A stretch of 14,777 nucleotides of DNA from an uncultured Porphyromonadaceae bacterium (GTDB lineage Bacteria > Bacteroidota > Bacteroidia > Bacteroidales > Muribaculaceae). The position numbers were made by a program, and so were the translations under genes. Of the stretch, positions 6,848-13,718 are shown in pieces. The stretch spans positions 1 through 14,777 of the forward strand of contig CALDIF010000001.1 of NCBI GenBank assembly GCA_937901905.1, written 5' to 3'. A model generated the notes under the pieces. It ran no database searches and was not told the DNA's origin. It saw only the letters and a list, made by a program, of their open reading frames with translations. Each line of letters begins with the position of its first letter. Within the stretch, counting starts at the first letter, position 1.

Positions 6848-7615
6848 ATGAACAAGAAATTAACCATAGTCAAGGTGTCGGGTAAGATTATTGAAGATCC
6901 GGCTCAACTCAAGTCGTTTGTTAAGTCGTTTGCCGCCATCAAGGGTGCCAAGTTGTTGATTCACAGTGGTGCAATGATGGCAAGTCAAGTTGCCGAGAAG
7001 TTGGGTATGCCCACCAAGACGATAAATGACCGCCCCATTGTTGACGAGAAAACGCTACAACTCTTGGTGATGGTTTACGGCGGATTGGTTAATAACCGGT
7101 TGGTGGGATTGTTACAGGGTCGCAAGGTGAATGCCGCCGGTCTCACCGGAGCCGACATGAACCTCATCACCAGTGTACGCCAACAGATTCCCGATATGGG
7201 GGCTACCGGCGAGGTGCGTCAAGTGAATGCAACCATGTTGGGAACGTTGCTCGATGCCGGTGTGGTGCCGGTGCTCGCGCCGCTCACCCACGACGGTCGG
7301 GGCAACTTGCTCTTCAACGAGACCGATGCTCTGGCGTCCGAAATATCCAAGTCACTTGCGTTGCGCTACGATATCACGTTGGTTTACTGCTTTGAGCGTC
7401 GCGGCGTGTTGCTTAACGTTCAGGATCCCGATAGCGTGGTGCCCGTATTGAGTCGTAATCGTTACAAGGCATTTCGCGACATGGGTATCATAAAAGACTG
7501 GTTTGCCAACAAGGTGGATAATGCCTTCAGTGCCATTGACCACGGTGTGAAGGAAGTTATAATCACCAACGCTGTCGGCATTGCCGACCTCTCCCAAGGT
7601 ACGCACATCAAGTAA
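6848..7615 (+). CDS. Acetylglutamate kinase (ArgB)-family protein with altered active-site motifs
   Basis: A 255-residue amino acid kinase of the ArgB family by overall sequence (LTGADMNLI at 99-107, APLTHDG at 144-150, VYCFERRGVL at 179-188, length normal). ArgB phosphorylates N-acetylglutamate, or N-succinylglutamate in Bacteroidetes, with ATP in arginine synthesis. Several positions nearly invariant in the family are changed. The phosphate-loop HGGG is HSGA (39-42) and the first loop KxGG is KVSG (9-12). The substrate-binding NGxR is NDRP (60-63), NxNAD is FNETD (156-160), and the GGM before the catalytic lysine is DWF (217-219). The lysines equivalent to the family's two catalytic ones (K9, K222) and the aspartate (D160) remain. 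So it may use another substrate or be inactive. It sits 76 bp after prfB and 17 bp before the DUF2520-KdsC gene, with no other arginine genes near. Motif comparison is from memory. Confidence 0.8.
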   Translation: MNKKLTIVKVSGKIIEDPAQLKSFVKSFAAIKGAKLLIHSGAMMASQVAEKLGMPTKTINDRPIVDEKTLQLLVMVYGGLVNNRLVGLLQGRKVNAAGLTGADMNLITSVRQQIPDMGATGEVRQVNATMLGTLLDAGVVPVLAPLTHDGRGNLLFNETDALASEISKSLALRYDITLVYCFERRGVLLNVQDPDSVVPVLSRNRYKAFRDMGIIKDWFANKVDNAFSAIDHGVKEVIITNAVGIADLSQGTHIK

Positions 7616-7632
7616 AGTCATCGCAAAACGAG

Positions 7633-8925
7633 ATGCAAACGTTAGTAATAATAGGTGCCGGACGTGTGGCTCGCACATTTGGACGACTCATGTCAACAGT
7701 TGTCAATGTGTTGCAGGTGTATAGCCGTTCGCTTGCTCATGCGCGTAGCCTTGCCGGCGAACTCGGAGCCGATGCGACCGATGCCCCGTCGGCATTATTG
7801 ACGACTGCCGATTACTACATGGTAGCAGTCAGTGATGATGTTATCGCTACAGTTCTCGATGCGACACCCACCACGGCAGGGGTGTGGTTTCACACCTGCG
7901 GTTCGTGCCCGATGAGTGTCTTTAGCGGCAAGCGGGAACGCTACGGAGTGATTTATCCGCTGATGTCAATCACCGGTAATGACGATTTCGACGAGTTGCC
8001 TCTGTTCATTGAGGCGTGTAATGACGATGTGGCGAAGTCCATCACCGGATTGGTCACAGCGATGAGTCGGGAAAGTGTTATTAATATACATCACCATTAC
8101 AGTGACAGTGAAGAACGTCGCCGTCTGCATTTGGCGGCGGTAATGACGTGTAACTTCACCAATCACATCTGGGCATTGGCTCACGACTTGTTGCCCGATT
8201 ATCAGGGTTTTGACATCATGATGCCGATGCTGTGGTCGATGTACTCGCGTTTGGGCTCGGGCATTAATCCGCGTGACTCGCAGACGGGTCCCGCCGCGCG
8301 TGGCGACGTGGCAACAATGGAACGCCACATGGCTATGCTTGACGGCACGACACGCGACGTGTACGCGCTGCTCAGTCGCAGCATTGGCGAGATGTATCAC
8401 ACCGGAGTCAACGACAGCAAGTTGAGCCGCATCAAGGGTATAGCCTTTGACGTTGACGGCGTGCTGTCGCCGTCAACGATAACGATGTCTGCAACGGGTG
8501 AGCCTATGCGTGGCGTGAATATCAAGGACGGTTACGCAATACAGTTGGCGGTGAAACTCGGACTTGAGATAGCAATCATTACCGGGGCGAATGTTGATGC
8601 CGTGCGTGTTCGATACGAAGGTCTGGGGGTTAAAAGTGTATTCCTCGGCGCAGGCGAGAAATTGCCTGTGTTGACACGTTGGGCTGCCGATTGCGGCTTG
8701 TCGCTCAGCGAGGTTGCCATGGTGGGCGATGACATTCCCGATGTGCCGGCGATGCGTGCTGCCGGTCTTGCTGTCGCTCCTGTCGATGCCGCCGGTGAGG
8801 TGCGTGCCGTTGCAACGATGATTGCGCCGGTGCGAGGCGGGCACGGCGTGGCTCGATACCTGATTGAACGGGTGTTGAAAGCACGTGGGTTGTGGCTTGA
8901 TGACACCCATGCTTTCGGCTGGTAA
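7633..8925 (+). CDS. Fusion of a Rossmann/DUF2520 protein and a KdsC-like HAD phosphatase
   Basis: A 430-residue two-part protein. Residues 1 to about 255 form a Rossmann domain (GAGRVA from residue 8) followed by the helical DUF2520 part, of unknown substrate and related to NADP-dependent reductases. From about 262 it is a HAD-family phosphatase like 3-deoxy-D-manno-octulosonate 8-phosphate phosphatase. The nucleophile motif DVDGVLS has D273 and D275, TGAN gives the second motif, GAGEK the lysine, and GDDIPD (D366, D367, D370) the metal-binding motif. The C-terminus WLDDTHAFGW is like Bacteroides KdsC. KdsC makes KDO for lipopolysaccharide. In Bacteroides the two parts, followed by maf, are, as I recall, separate adjacent genes; here no stop lies between them. 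Both active sites look intact. The function of the N-terminal half is unknown. Confidence 0.88.
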   Translation: MQTLVIIGAGRVARTFGRLMSTVVNVLQVYSRSLAHARSLAGELGADATDAPSALLTTADYYMVAVSDDVIATVLDATPTTAGVWFHTCGSCPMSVFSGKRERYGVIYPLMSITGNDDFDELPLFIEACNDDVAKSITGLVTAMSRESVINIHHHYSDSEERRRLHLAAVMTCNFTNHIWALAHDLLPDYQGFDIMMPMLWSMYSRLGSGINPRDSQTGPAARGDVATMERHMAMLDGTTRDVYALLSRSIGEMYHTGVNDSKLSRIKGIAFDVDGVLSPSTITMSATGEPMRGVNIKDGYAIQLAVKLGLEIAIITGANVDAVRVRYEGLGVKSVFLGAGEKLPVLTRWAADCGLSLSEVAMVGDDIPDVPAMRAAGLAVAPVDAAGEVRAVATMIAPVRGGHGVARYLIERVLKARGLWLDDTHAFGW

Positions 8926-8951
8926 ATGTAACTTAATTGACGATGTGGGGT

Positions 8952-9527
8952 ATGTTACAGAATTTGGCGAAATACGACGTTGTGTTGGCGAGCGGGTCAC
9001 CGCGCCGGCGCGAATTGCTCGCTGCGTTGGGCATTAAATTTCGCGTGGAAGTGCGTGAAGGCATTGAGGAGATGTCGCCGGTGGGTATGCCGGTGATGCA
9101 GATTGCCGAGCACTTGTCTCGTGTAAAGGCTCACGCTTACAACCCGACCGATAATCAGTTGATTATCACTGCCGACACTGTGGTGATAGAGGGTGGTGAA
9201 GTGTTGGGCAAACCTGCCGATGCTGCCGAGGCGCGTCGCATGTTAAGGCGTTTGGGCGGTAAAGTCCACTCGGTTATCACCGGCGTTACGGTCAAGACTG
9301 CCGACCGCACTCAAAGTTTCAGCGCACAAACTCAGGTGGAATTTGACGATCTTACCGATGAAGAAATTGATTACTATGTGGAAAAGTACAACCCGTTGGA
9401 CAAGGCGGGAGCATACGGTATACAAGAGTGGATAGGTTACATCGGTGTGCGTTCCATTGAGGGCAGTTTCTATAATGTGATGGGACTTCCCATACAACGG
9501 CTGTACTCCTTGCTCAAGATATTTTAA
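8952..9527 (+). CDS. maf: Maf-family nucleotide pyrophosphatase
   Basis: A 191-residue Maf/Ham1-fold enzyme that hydrolyses noncanonical or excess nucleoside triphosphates to the monophosphate and pyrophosphate; the YhdE-type subgroup acts on dTTP and UTP. Seen: the N-terminal loop SGSPRR at 14-19, TADTVV with the catalytic Asp at 75, GKP at 87-89, and the C-terminal KAGAYGIQEW and SFYNVMGLP segments of the dTTP/UTP group. I start at ATG 8952, giving MLQNLAKYDVVLASGS, which fits family N-termini; in-frame ATGs at 8943 and 8937 would add 3 or 5 residues. It follows the KdsC fusion by 26 bp and is the last gene of the prfB operon, ended by the large hairpin at 9544-9607. Confidence 0.93.
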   Translation: MLQNLAKYDVVLASGSPRRRELLAALGIKFRVEVREGIEEMSPVGMPVMQIAEHLSRVKAHAYNPTDNQLIITADTVVIEGGEVLGKPADAAEARRMLRRLGGKVHSVITGVTVKTADRTQSFSAQTQVEFDDLTDEEIDYYVEKYNPLDKAGAYGIQEWIGYIGVRSIEGSFYNVMGLPIQRLYSLLKIF

Positions 9528-9543
9528 ACGCTCCGATGCTATC

Positions 9544-9607
9544 GGTCACGAAAACAAGGACGTTCGGTTTCAACTTGTTGAAACCGAACGTCCTTGTTTT
9601 CGTGACC
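9544..9607. terminator. 31-bp perfect inverted repeat, bidirectional terminator
   Basis: Arms 9544-9574 and 9577-9607 are exact reverse complements over 31 bp with only two bases (TT) between. The stem is GC-rich at the centre and carries an A-run on one side and a T-run on the other, so it can terminate both maf (+) and tRNA-Lys (-), which converge on it. The right arm includes the last five bases of the tRNA gene (9603-9607). Confidence 0.85.
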
Positions 9608-9675
9608 CCGGTGGGACTCGAACCCACGACCCATTGATTAAGAGTCAATTGCTCTACCAGCTGAGCTACGGAGTC
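9603..9675 (-). tRNA. tRNA-Lys(CUU)
   Basis: The minus strand reads as a full cloverleaf of 73 nt. Acceptor GACTCCG pairs with CGGGGTC (one G-U), the D arm is GCTC...GAGC, the anticodon stem ATTGA/TCAAT encloses loop CTCTTAA with anticodon CUU, and the T arm GTGGG/CCCAC encloses TTCGAGT. The discriminator base is A. CCA is not encoded; the bases after the A are CGA. It decodes AAG. A perfect promoter lies 28 bp upstream. Confidence 0.97.
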
Positions 9676-9702
9676 AACGCTATCATTTCCGTTTTGCGAC
9701 TG

Positions 9703-9733
9703 CAAAGGTACAACAACTTTTTGAAATGGCAAA
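9703..9733 (-). promoter_or_regulatory. tRNA-Lys promoter
   Basis: On the minus strand TTTG (9733-9730), a 19-nt spacer and TACCTTTG (9710-9703) give a full match to the Bacteroidetes consensus. The mature tRNA starts 28 bp further on. It is back to back with the promoter of the secreted repeat protein. Confidence 0.8.
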
Positions 9734-9776
9734 CATTTTGCGCAAAAAAACAGATTTTTTTAAATTTTGTTGTATA

Positions 9777-9807
9777 TTTGCAAGTTCAGTGAGATTCGGT
9801 ATATTTG
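9777..9807 (+). promoter_or_regulatory. Promoter of the secreted repeat protein
   Basis: TTTG (9777-9780), a 19-nt spacer and TATATTTG (9800-9807) form a full Bacteroidetes promoter. Transcription should start near 9814, just after the ATG at 9813 begins, which favours the ATG at 9825 as the start of translation. Confidence 0.7.
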
Positions 9808-9824
9808 TCAAAATGTCATGTGCT

Positions 9825-10199
9825 ATGGTTGCCAAACGATTGTTTATAATGTGTTTACTTGCATTGTCGGGTCTCGTGGCGAGTGCCGACAGCGACTACT
9901 ATATGCGTCAAGCGCGTCGTTACATGGACGATGCTGAATACTACGACCGTCAGGCTGCACGGTATGAGCGTGATGCCGAGTATTATAATCGCGAGGCGAA
10001 GAAACACCTCAATGATGCCGACTGGTACACACGGCATAAAAACCCGGAAAAAGCGGCTTATTATACCCGTCGTGCACGCGAGGCTACCGATAAGGCTCAA
10101 ACTCAATACGGTTACGCCAAGCGCGCTCGTGACAAGGCTGAAGATAACCGTCGTCGCGCTCGCGAAGCACTTGACCGAGCCGAGCGCGAGCGTCGTTGA
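9825..10199 (+). CDS. Secreted protein of 14-residue helical repeats, unknown function
   Basis: I do not recognise a family. The 124-residue protein starts with a signal peptide: K4 R5, a hydrophobic stretch to about residue 19, and a likely cleavage after ASA (21). The rest is made almost entirely of 14-residue units, at 25-38, 39-52, 53-66, a 12-residue variant 67-78, 79-92, 93-106 and 107-120. The first three read YYxRxA....xxDA(E/D); all units keep Ala at positions 6 and 13. It is rich in Arg, Asp, Glu, Tyr and Ala, has no Cys after the signal, and should form a charged helix or coiled coil in the periplasm. The open frame extends upstream to 9726, but the promoter at 9777-9807 lies inside that extension, so I use the ATG at 9825. 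It is flanked by divergent tRNA-Lys and convergent tatD, so it is its own unit. Confidence 0.75.
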   Translation: MVAKRLFIMCLLALSGLVASADSDYYMRQARRYMDDAEYYDRQAARYERDAEYYNREAKKHLNDADWYTRHKNPEKAAYYTRRAREATDKAQTQYGYAKRARDKAEDNRRRAREALDRAERERR

Positions 10200-10237
10200 T
10201 GTCGCTCGGATACTCGACGGTGTAGCGTTGTTGCCCT

Positions 10238-10882
10238 TTAGCCCCTTGTGTCGTGATTATTGCCGAACAGTCGCGACGTGTTGGCGATGATGGTCTCGGT
10301 GAGTCGTTCGACATTTGTACCGCGAGCGGTGGCAACATCGGCGATGACATCATTGATGGGGGCGGAACATTCGTCGCTCTCAACGAGCAAGCGTTCGTCG
10401 GGTGTCATTAACATCGCCTCGATATTATAGCGCTTGCCGTAACTCAACCAAAATCCCTCATCTAACAGTTGTCGCGCAACACGCGCGCCACGTCCCATTC
10501 CGTGAAAGATGATTTCGCTCCGGTGTGGTGCCGTGTCCCTCCAAATGTGTAGCAATCGGTCAATGGCGTGAACGCAGTGTATGATGAGCGGTTTGCCGCA
10601 ATGCTCGGCAATGGCGATGTGATGCCTGAACACCGTTTCTTGTACCGCAAGCGGCGCGCCACGCAGGGTGTCCAACCCCGTTTCACCTATCGCGACTACT
10701 CGATGGTCGCGTGTGGCGAGGTCTAACAGGTTGAGGTCGGTTGCGGGTGTGTCCCACGGGTGTATCCCCACCGAGAGCATCGCGTCGTCGACGGCAACAC
10801 CGTCAATCAGTTGCCGGGGTGTCACGTTGATGACGGCATGAGATGCTGCGAGATTGTGGGTGTGGGCATCAAGTATCTTCAT
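10238..10882 (-). CDS. tatD: TatD-family metal-dependent hydrolase
   Basis: A 214-residue member of the TatD family, TIM-barrel metal-dependent hydrolases; characterised members are DNA 3'-exonucleases or D-aminoacyl/phosphoester hydrolases acting in the cytosol. Metal-site residues are visible in order: H7 and H9 (DAHTH), E67 (GETGLD), H102 (IIHC), H127 (FHG) and D170 (VESDE). It is about 40 residues shorter than E. coli TatD, with short loops, as is usual for the Bacteroidales version in this cluster. The start overlaps the yidD stop by 4 nt (ATGA), which suggests translational coupling. It is the last gene of the lgt operon. The actual substrate is unknown; the symbol is by family only. 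Confidence 0.88.
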   Translation of the reverse strand: MKILDAHTHNLAASHAVINVTPRQLIDGVAVDDAMLSVGIHPWDTPATDLNLLDLATRDHRVVAIGETGLDTLRGAPLAVQETVFRHHIAIAEHCGKPLIIHCVHAIDRLLHIWRDTAPHRSEIIFHGMGRGARVARQLLDEGFWLSYGKRYNIEAMLMTPDERLLVESDECSAPINDVIADVATARGTNVERLTETIIANTSRLFGNNHDTRG

Positions 10883-11109
10883 GGCACCGGGTCGTAGCCG
10901 CTACCGCCACCCGGACGACAACGCGACAGCCGTTTTATAGCAAGCCACAGCCCTTTGAACGGTCCGTGCTTGCGTATCGCCTCGATGGCATATTGGCTGC
11001 ATGTGGGTGTGAAACGGCACACCGGTGGCGTGAGCGGTGAAATAAAACGGCGGTAAAAGGTGATGGGTAAGATTAGAATCCGCCCCAACAGGTCACTCAA
11101 CGTTTTCAT
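10879..11109 (-). CDS. yidD: Membrane protein insertion efficiency factor YidD
   Basis: A 76-residue small protein that associates with the inner membrane through an amphipathic N-terminus and aids YidC-dependent membrane protein insertion. The whole family pattern is present: ILPITFYRRFISPL, CRFTPTCSQYA at 31-41, GLWLAIKRLSRC at 53-64, and GGGSGYDPVP at the end. I chose ATG 11107-11109, giving the normal N-terminus MKTLSDLLGR; the longer open frame up to 11220 runs inside rnpA. It overlaps the end of rnpA by 17 nt and the start of tatD by 4 nt. The rnpA-yidD pairing is conserved across bacteria. Confidence 0.96.
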   Translation of the reverse strand: MKTLSDLLGRILILPITFYRRFISPLTPPVCRFTPTCSQYAIEAIRKHGPFKGLWLAIKRLSRCRPGGGSGYDPVP

Positions 11110-11497
11110 TGTCGTGGGGGGTGATTTGTGCGGCAACGCGCTCAAGAAGTCGTATAACGCGTTTCTCAATCTCGGTGTAGTCCCATTGTTGCGAGTCGAG
11201 GAAAACAAAAGCGAGGTCAACGCCCTTGCCGGCTGTTTCCAGCGCGTTGTCGAGTAAGTGATGATGATGCAACCGATAAGCCTCTCGCACCAGGCGACGT
11301 AACCTGACGCGACCCACCGCGGTGCGTACTCTTTTCTTGGGAATGGAAATCAAGAACCGTGCCCCCTCGTGGTCCCCGGTGACACGCACCACCACGCGCA
11401 ACGGGAACCCCATCAACGATCGTCCCGAGGCAAACAAGGCATTTATTGCCGTGCGACTACACAGGCGGTCGCGCTTGTATAAGCGGTAATTCACCAT
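11093..11497 (-). CDS. rnpA: Ribonuclease P protein component
   Basis: A 134-residue basic protein, the protein subunit of RNase P, which with the catalytic RNA trims tRNA 5' leaders. Seen: LYKRDRLCSR near the start, FPLRVVVRV, ISIPKKRVRTAVGR, and the helix RVRLRRLVREAYRL at 63-76. The family's RNR signature at this helix is RVR here (R63 V64 R65), with G62 where a basic residue is common; the rest of the helix is intact. Length is slightly above the usual 110-125 owing to the tail that overlaps yidD. It lies 22 bp after hemD and is not next to rpmH or dnaA, unlike in many bacteria. Confidence 0.93.
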   Translation of the reverse strand: MVNYRLYKRDRLCSRTAINALFASGRSLMGFPLRVVVRVTGDHEGARFLISIPKKRVRTAVGRVRLRRLVREAYRLHHHHLLDNALETAGKGVDLAFVFLDSQQWDYTEIEKRVIRLLERVAAQITPHDNENVE

Positions 11498-11519
11498 CGT
11501 TGCGCACCTTGAGGCACGT

Positions 11520-12266
11520 CTATTTATTGTGAGAACTCAAATATCGGTCAATGGCGGCGGGCATTGATGTCGCCTCCTCGCTCATGACCACGCGCGGCTC
11601 GAGACCGGCATCGCGCATCGCGGCTATCGTGCCGTCTCCCATTGCTCCCAACACCACGTCTCGCTCGGCGATGTCGGGCACGTTGCTCAATAGTGACTTC
11701 ACGCCGGCGGGAGTGAACAAGATGAGCATGTCGTAGTCGAATTTCTCATCGTCGCCGAAGTCGTTGCTCACGGTGCGATACATCACCGACTTAACGTAAG
11801 AGAAACCCTCAAGGGTGTCGAGAGCGCGTGTCTTGGCATCGTTGTGCACCTCGCTCACCGGCATGATGAACTTGGCATCGTGGTGCTTGTTCAGCAAGGG
11901 GAACAAGTCCTCGATTGCGCCTGTCTCGCTATAGAAAATCTTGCGCTTGCGATACACGATATACTTTTGCAAGTACAACGCAATCGTCTCGGACAAGCAG
12001 AAGTACTTCTGGGTGTCGGGGACGGCGAAACGCATCTCTCGGCACAAGCGAAAATAATGGTCAACTGCAGTGCGTGCGGTGAAAATCACGGCGGTGTAGT
12101 CAGGCAAAGTAATGCGTTGTTTGCGAAACTCGCGTGTCGTCAAGCCCTCAACCTTGATGAATGGGCGGAACACCACTTCCACACCATGACGCCTTGCAAC
12201 ATCATAATAGGGCGACTTGTTGCCCGACGGCTGTGGCTGAGAGACAAGAATCTTTTTAACGTTCAC
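11520..12266 (-). CDS. hemD: Uroporphyrinogen-III synthase-like protein (HemD family)
   Basis: A 248-residue protein of the HemD fold, two alpha/beta domains joined by a hinge. Uroporphyrinogen-III synthase closes hydroxymethylbilane to uroporphyrinogen III in tetrapyrrole synthesis. Family-like segments: KKILVSQPQP at the start, ITLPDYTAVIFTARTAVDHYF, the second domain FIMPVSEVHNDAKTRALDTL, MLILFTPAGVKSLL, and VLGAMGDGTIAAMRDAGLEP near the end. The family is weakly conserved and its catalysis depends little on fixed residues, so activity cannot be judged. Many Bacteroidales lack the early haem pathway yet keep this gene beside rnpA, so another role is possible. It is 12 bp after the DUF4271 gene and 22 bp before rnpA. 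Confidence 0.82.
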   Translation of the reverse strand: MNVKKILVSQPQPSGNKSPYYDVARRHGVEVVFRPFIKVEGLTTREFRKQRITLPDYTAVIFTARTAVDHYFRLCREMRFAVPDTQKYFCLSETIALYLQKYIVYRKRKIFYSETGAIEDLFPLLNKHHDAKFIMPVSEVHNDAKTRALDTLEGFSYVKSVMYRTVSNDFGDDEKFDYDMLILFTPAGVKSLLSNVPDIAERDVVLGAMGDGTIAAMRDAGLEPRVVMSEEATSMPAAIDRYLSSHNK

Positions 12267-12278
12267 TATTAATGTGCT

Positions 12279-13133
12279 TTAAGTCCAAAAAAACTCGCAC
12301 ATCAGCCTGACAACGCGCATGAGCGCAACGACCGGTGCGATTTCGACGGCGCAAAGGTACAAAATAAATGCCAAACACGATGAAAAATCAACGAAAAAAA
12401 TGCGAAAACCCTTGTAAACAAACGCTATCCTTACCGAAAAAAAGAGGGCTGCCGCGATAATAAACGCACTTGTCGTGTAAACAGGCATGCTCGCCATGAC
12501 AATCACGACGGGCAATAGCAGCAAACCCAACAGTGCCTGTGACGCTTTGTAACCGTCGAGCCACATACCACATTCCACATCATCGAGGAATATGTGTCCG
12601 ATGACAAAATATCCGGCGAGTTGGAGCAGATAGTAAGCGAGTGCGCTCGCGGCGAAAACCGGTATTATAACCGCAGCGTGTCCCGCCATTGTCGCTCCCC
12701 ATGATGTTGACGACAAATAGAGATAAGTGGCAAAACCCTCGCACACACACATCAACGTCACCAATGCAGCGAGAATTTGTGTCTCGTTGAACGTGTGATC
12801 TTCAAAGAGGTTTTCGCGTCGTCTTGTGCTGAACAGGTTGTGGAAAATGTTGTCAAAATATTTGCGCCCTACCCGATAACTCAGCAGCACGAATACCACT
12901 GCCGCCAATAACACACCGACTGCGGTGTTGTCGCTCATGGGCGACGGTGGCAGTGTGCGCGGTGTTTCCATCGTGTCGATGCTCACCGTCGTTGCCGGCA
13001 TGGGCGCGAGCGTGTCGCCGGCTGTCGTGTCGGCGAGCACGGCAGTGAAGTGCTCAATGTGCTGTGGCAGGTAGGGTGCCACTACACTGTCGGCACTGTT
13101 GACCAATGTGTCTGTTACTGCTGCAACCGGCAT
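12279..13133 (-). CDS. DUF4271 domain membrane protein
   Basis: A 284-residue integral membrane protein matching the Bacteroidetes-specific DUF4271 pattern, of unknown function. Residues 1-68 are a Thr/Pro/Ala-rich hydrophilic tail, then about six hydrophobic helices at roughly 70-86, 120-141, 152-180, 198-217, 222-240 and 248-272. Between the first two helices is the polar stretch with FSTRRRENLFEDHTFNETQ. The start at 13133 leaves 12 bp after the LOG gene; later ATGs at residues 45, 55 and 66 would remove most of the tail and cannot be excluded. It stands 12 bp before hemD, an association I recall as common in Bacteroidales. Confidence 0.8.
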   Translation of the reverse strand: MPVAAVTDTLVNSADSVVAPYLPQHIEHFTAVLADTTAGDTLAPMPATTVSIDTMETPRTLPPSPMSDNTAVGVLLAAVVFVLLSYRVGRKYFDNIFHNLFSTRRRENLFEDHTFNETQILAALVTLMCVCEGFATYLYLSSTSWGATMAGHAAVIIPVFAASALAYYLLQLAGYFVIGHIFLDDVECGMWLDGYKASQALLGLLLLPVVIVMASMPVYTTSAFIIAAALFFSVRIAFVYKGFRIFFVDFSSCLAFILYLCAVEIAPVVALMRVVRLMCEFFWT

Positions 13134-13145
13134 CTAATCAAGTGA

Positions 13146-13688
13146 TTACAGCGTTTTGTCGAGTAGCGCGATTGCTTGCTCGCTATCGGCAACAACGTTG
13201 AACATGTATTCTTGTTTAATGCCACGCATCAGTCCCTCGGTCTCGGCATGGTGTAACATCTGCAACAACGAGTCGTAATAACCGTCAAGATTGACAAGCA
13301 CGATGACGGCATCTAACTGTCCCAACTGGCGCAACGTGACAGCCTCGAAGAACTCGTCGAATGTGCCTATCCCACCGGGCATCACGATAATGGCATCGGC
13401 ACCCTCGCGCAACAACTGCTTGCGTTGTGCCATGTCGGCGGCGATGACAACATCGGTTAAACGTGGGTTGAGCCAACCGCGCTCTACCATGAACATCGGT
13501 ATCACACCGGTGACATTGCCGCCTGCGTCCAATCCGCCGTCGCTGACGGCTCCCATCATACCGTGACTGCCACCGCCGTGAACTGCCGTCCAACCACGCT
13601 CGGCTATGAGTCGTCCGAGTTGTTGACCCTGTTCAACAAAGCGAGTGCTCATTTGTGCGCTTGACGCGCCATATACTGTTACCTTCAT
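13146..13688 (-). CDS. LOG-family nucleotide phosphoribohydrolase (TIGR00730)
   Basis: A 180-residue cytosolic protein of the LOG family. Characterised members cleave cytokinin riboside 5'-monophosphates, or AMP and related nucleotides, to free base and ribose 5-phosphate; the natural substrate in gut bacteria is not settled. The signature PGGIGTFDE lies at 104-112, the MAQRK segment at 86-90 carries the Arg and Lys of the active site, and GGGSHGMMGAVSDG is at 38-51, as in type I members. Length is normal. It starts 30 bp after lgt and ends 12 bp before the DUF4271 gene, so it should be co-transcribed with both. Confidence 0.92.
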   Translation of the reverse strand: MKVTVYGASSAQMSTRFVEQGQQLGRLIAERGWTAVHGGGSHGMMGAVSDGGLDAGGNVTGVIPMFMVERGWLNPRLTDVVIAADMAQRKQLLREGADAIIVMPGGIGTFDEFFEAVTLRQLGQLDAVIVLVNLDGYYDSLLQMLHHAETEGLMRGIKQEYMFNVVADSEQAIALLDKTL

Positions 13689-13718
13689 TATCCTTCTTGC
13701 AATCGTGCTTGTCGCTAA

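Noticed and set aside
9603..9675. tRNA-Lys as an integration site for a genomic island
   Set aside because: No integrase or duplicated tRNA end beyond the local palindrome is present, and both flanks are housekeeping genes.
9726..9824. Upstream extension of the secreted repeat protein
   Set aside because: It contains that gene's own promoter and would place a charged, Phe-rich segment before the signal peptide.
12352..12382. TACCTTTG on the minus strand inside the DUF4271 gene as a hemD promoter
   Set aside because: The -7 box matches, but no good -33 box lies at 19-23 nt and the sequence is constrained by coding; the close gene spacing makes an operon simpler.
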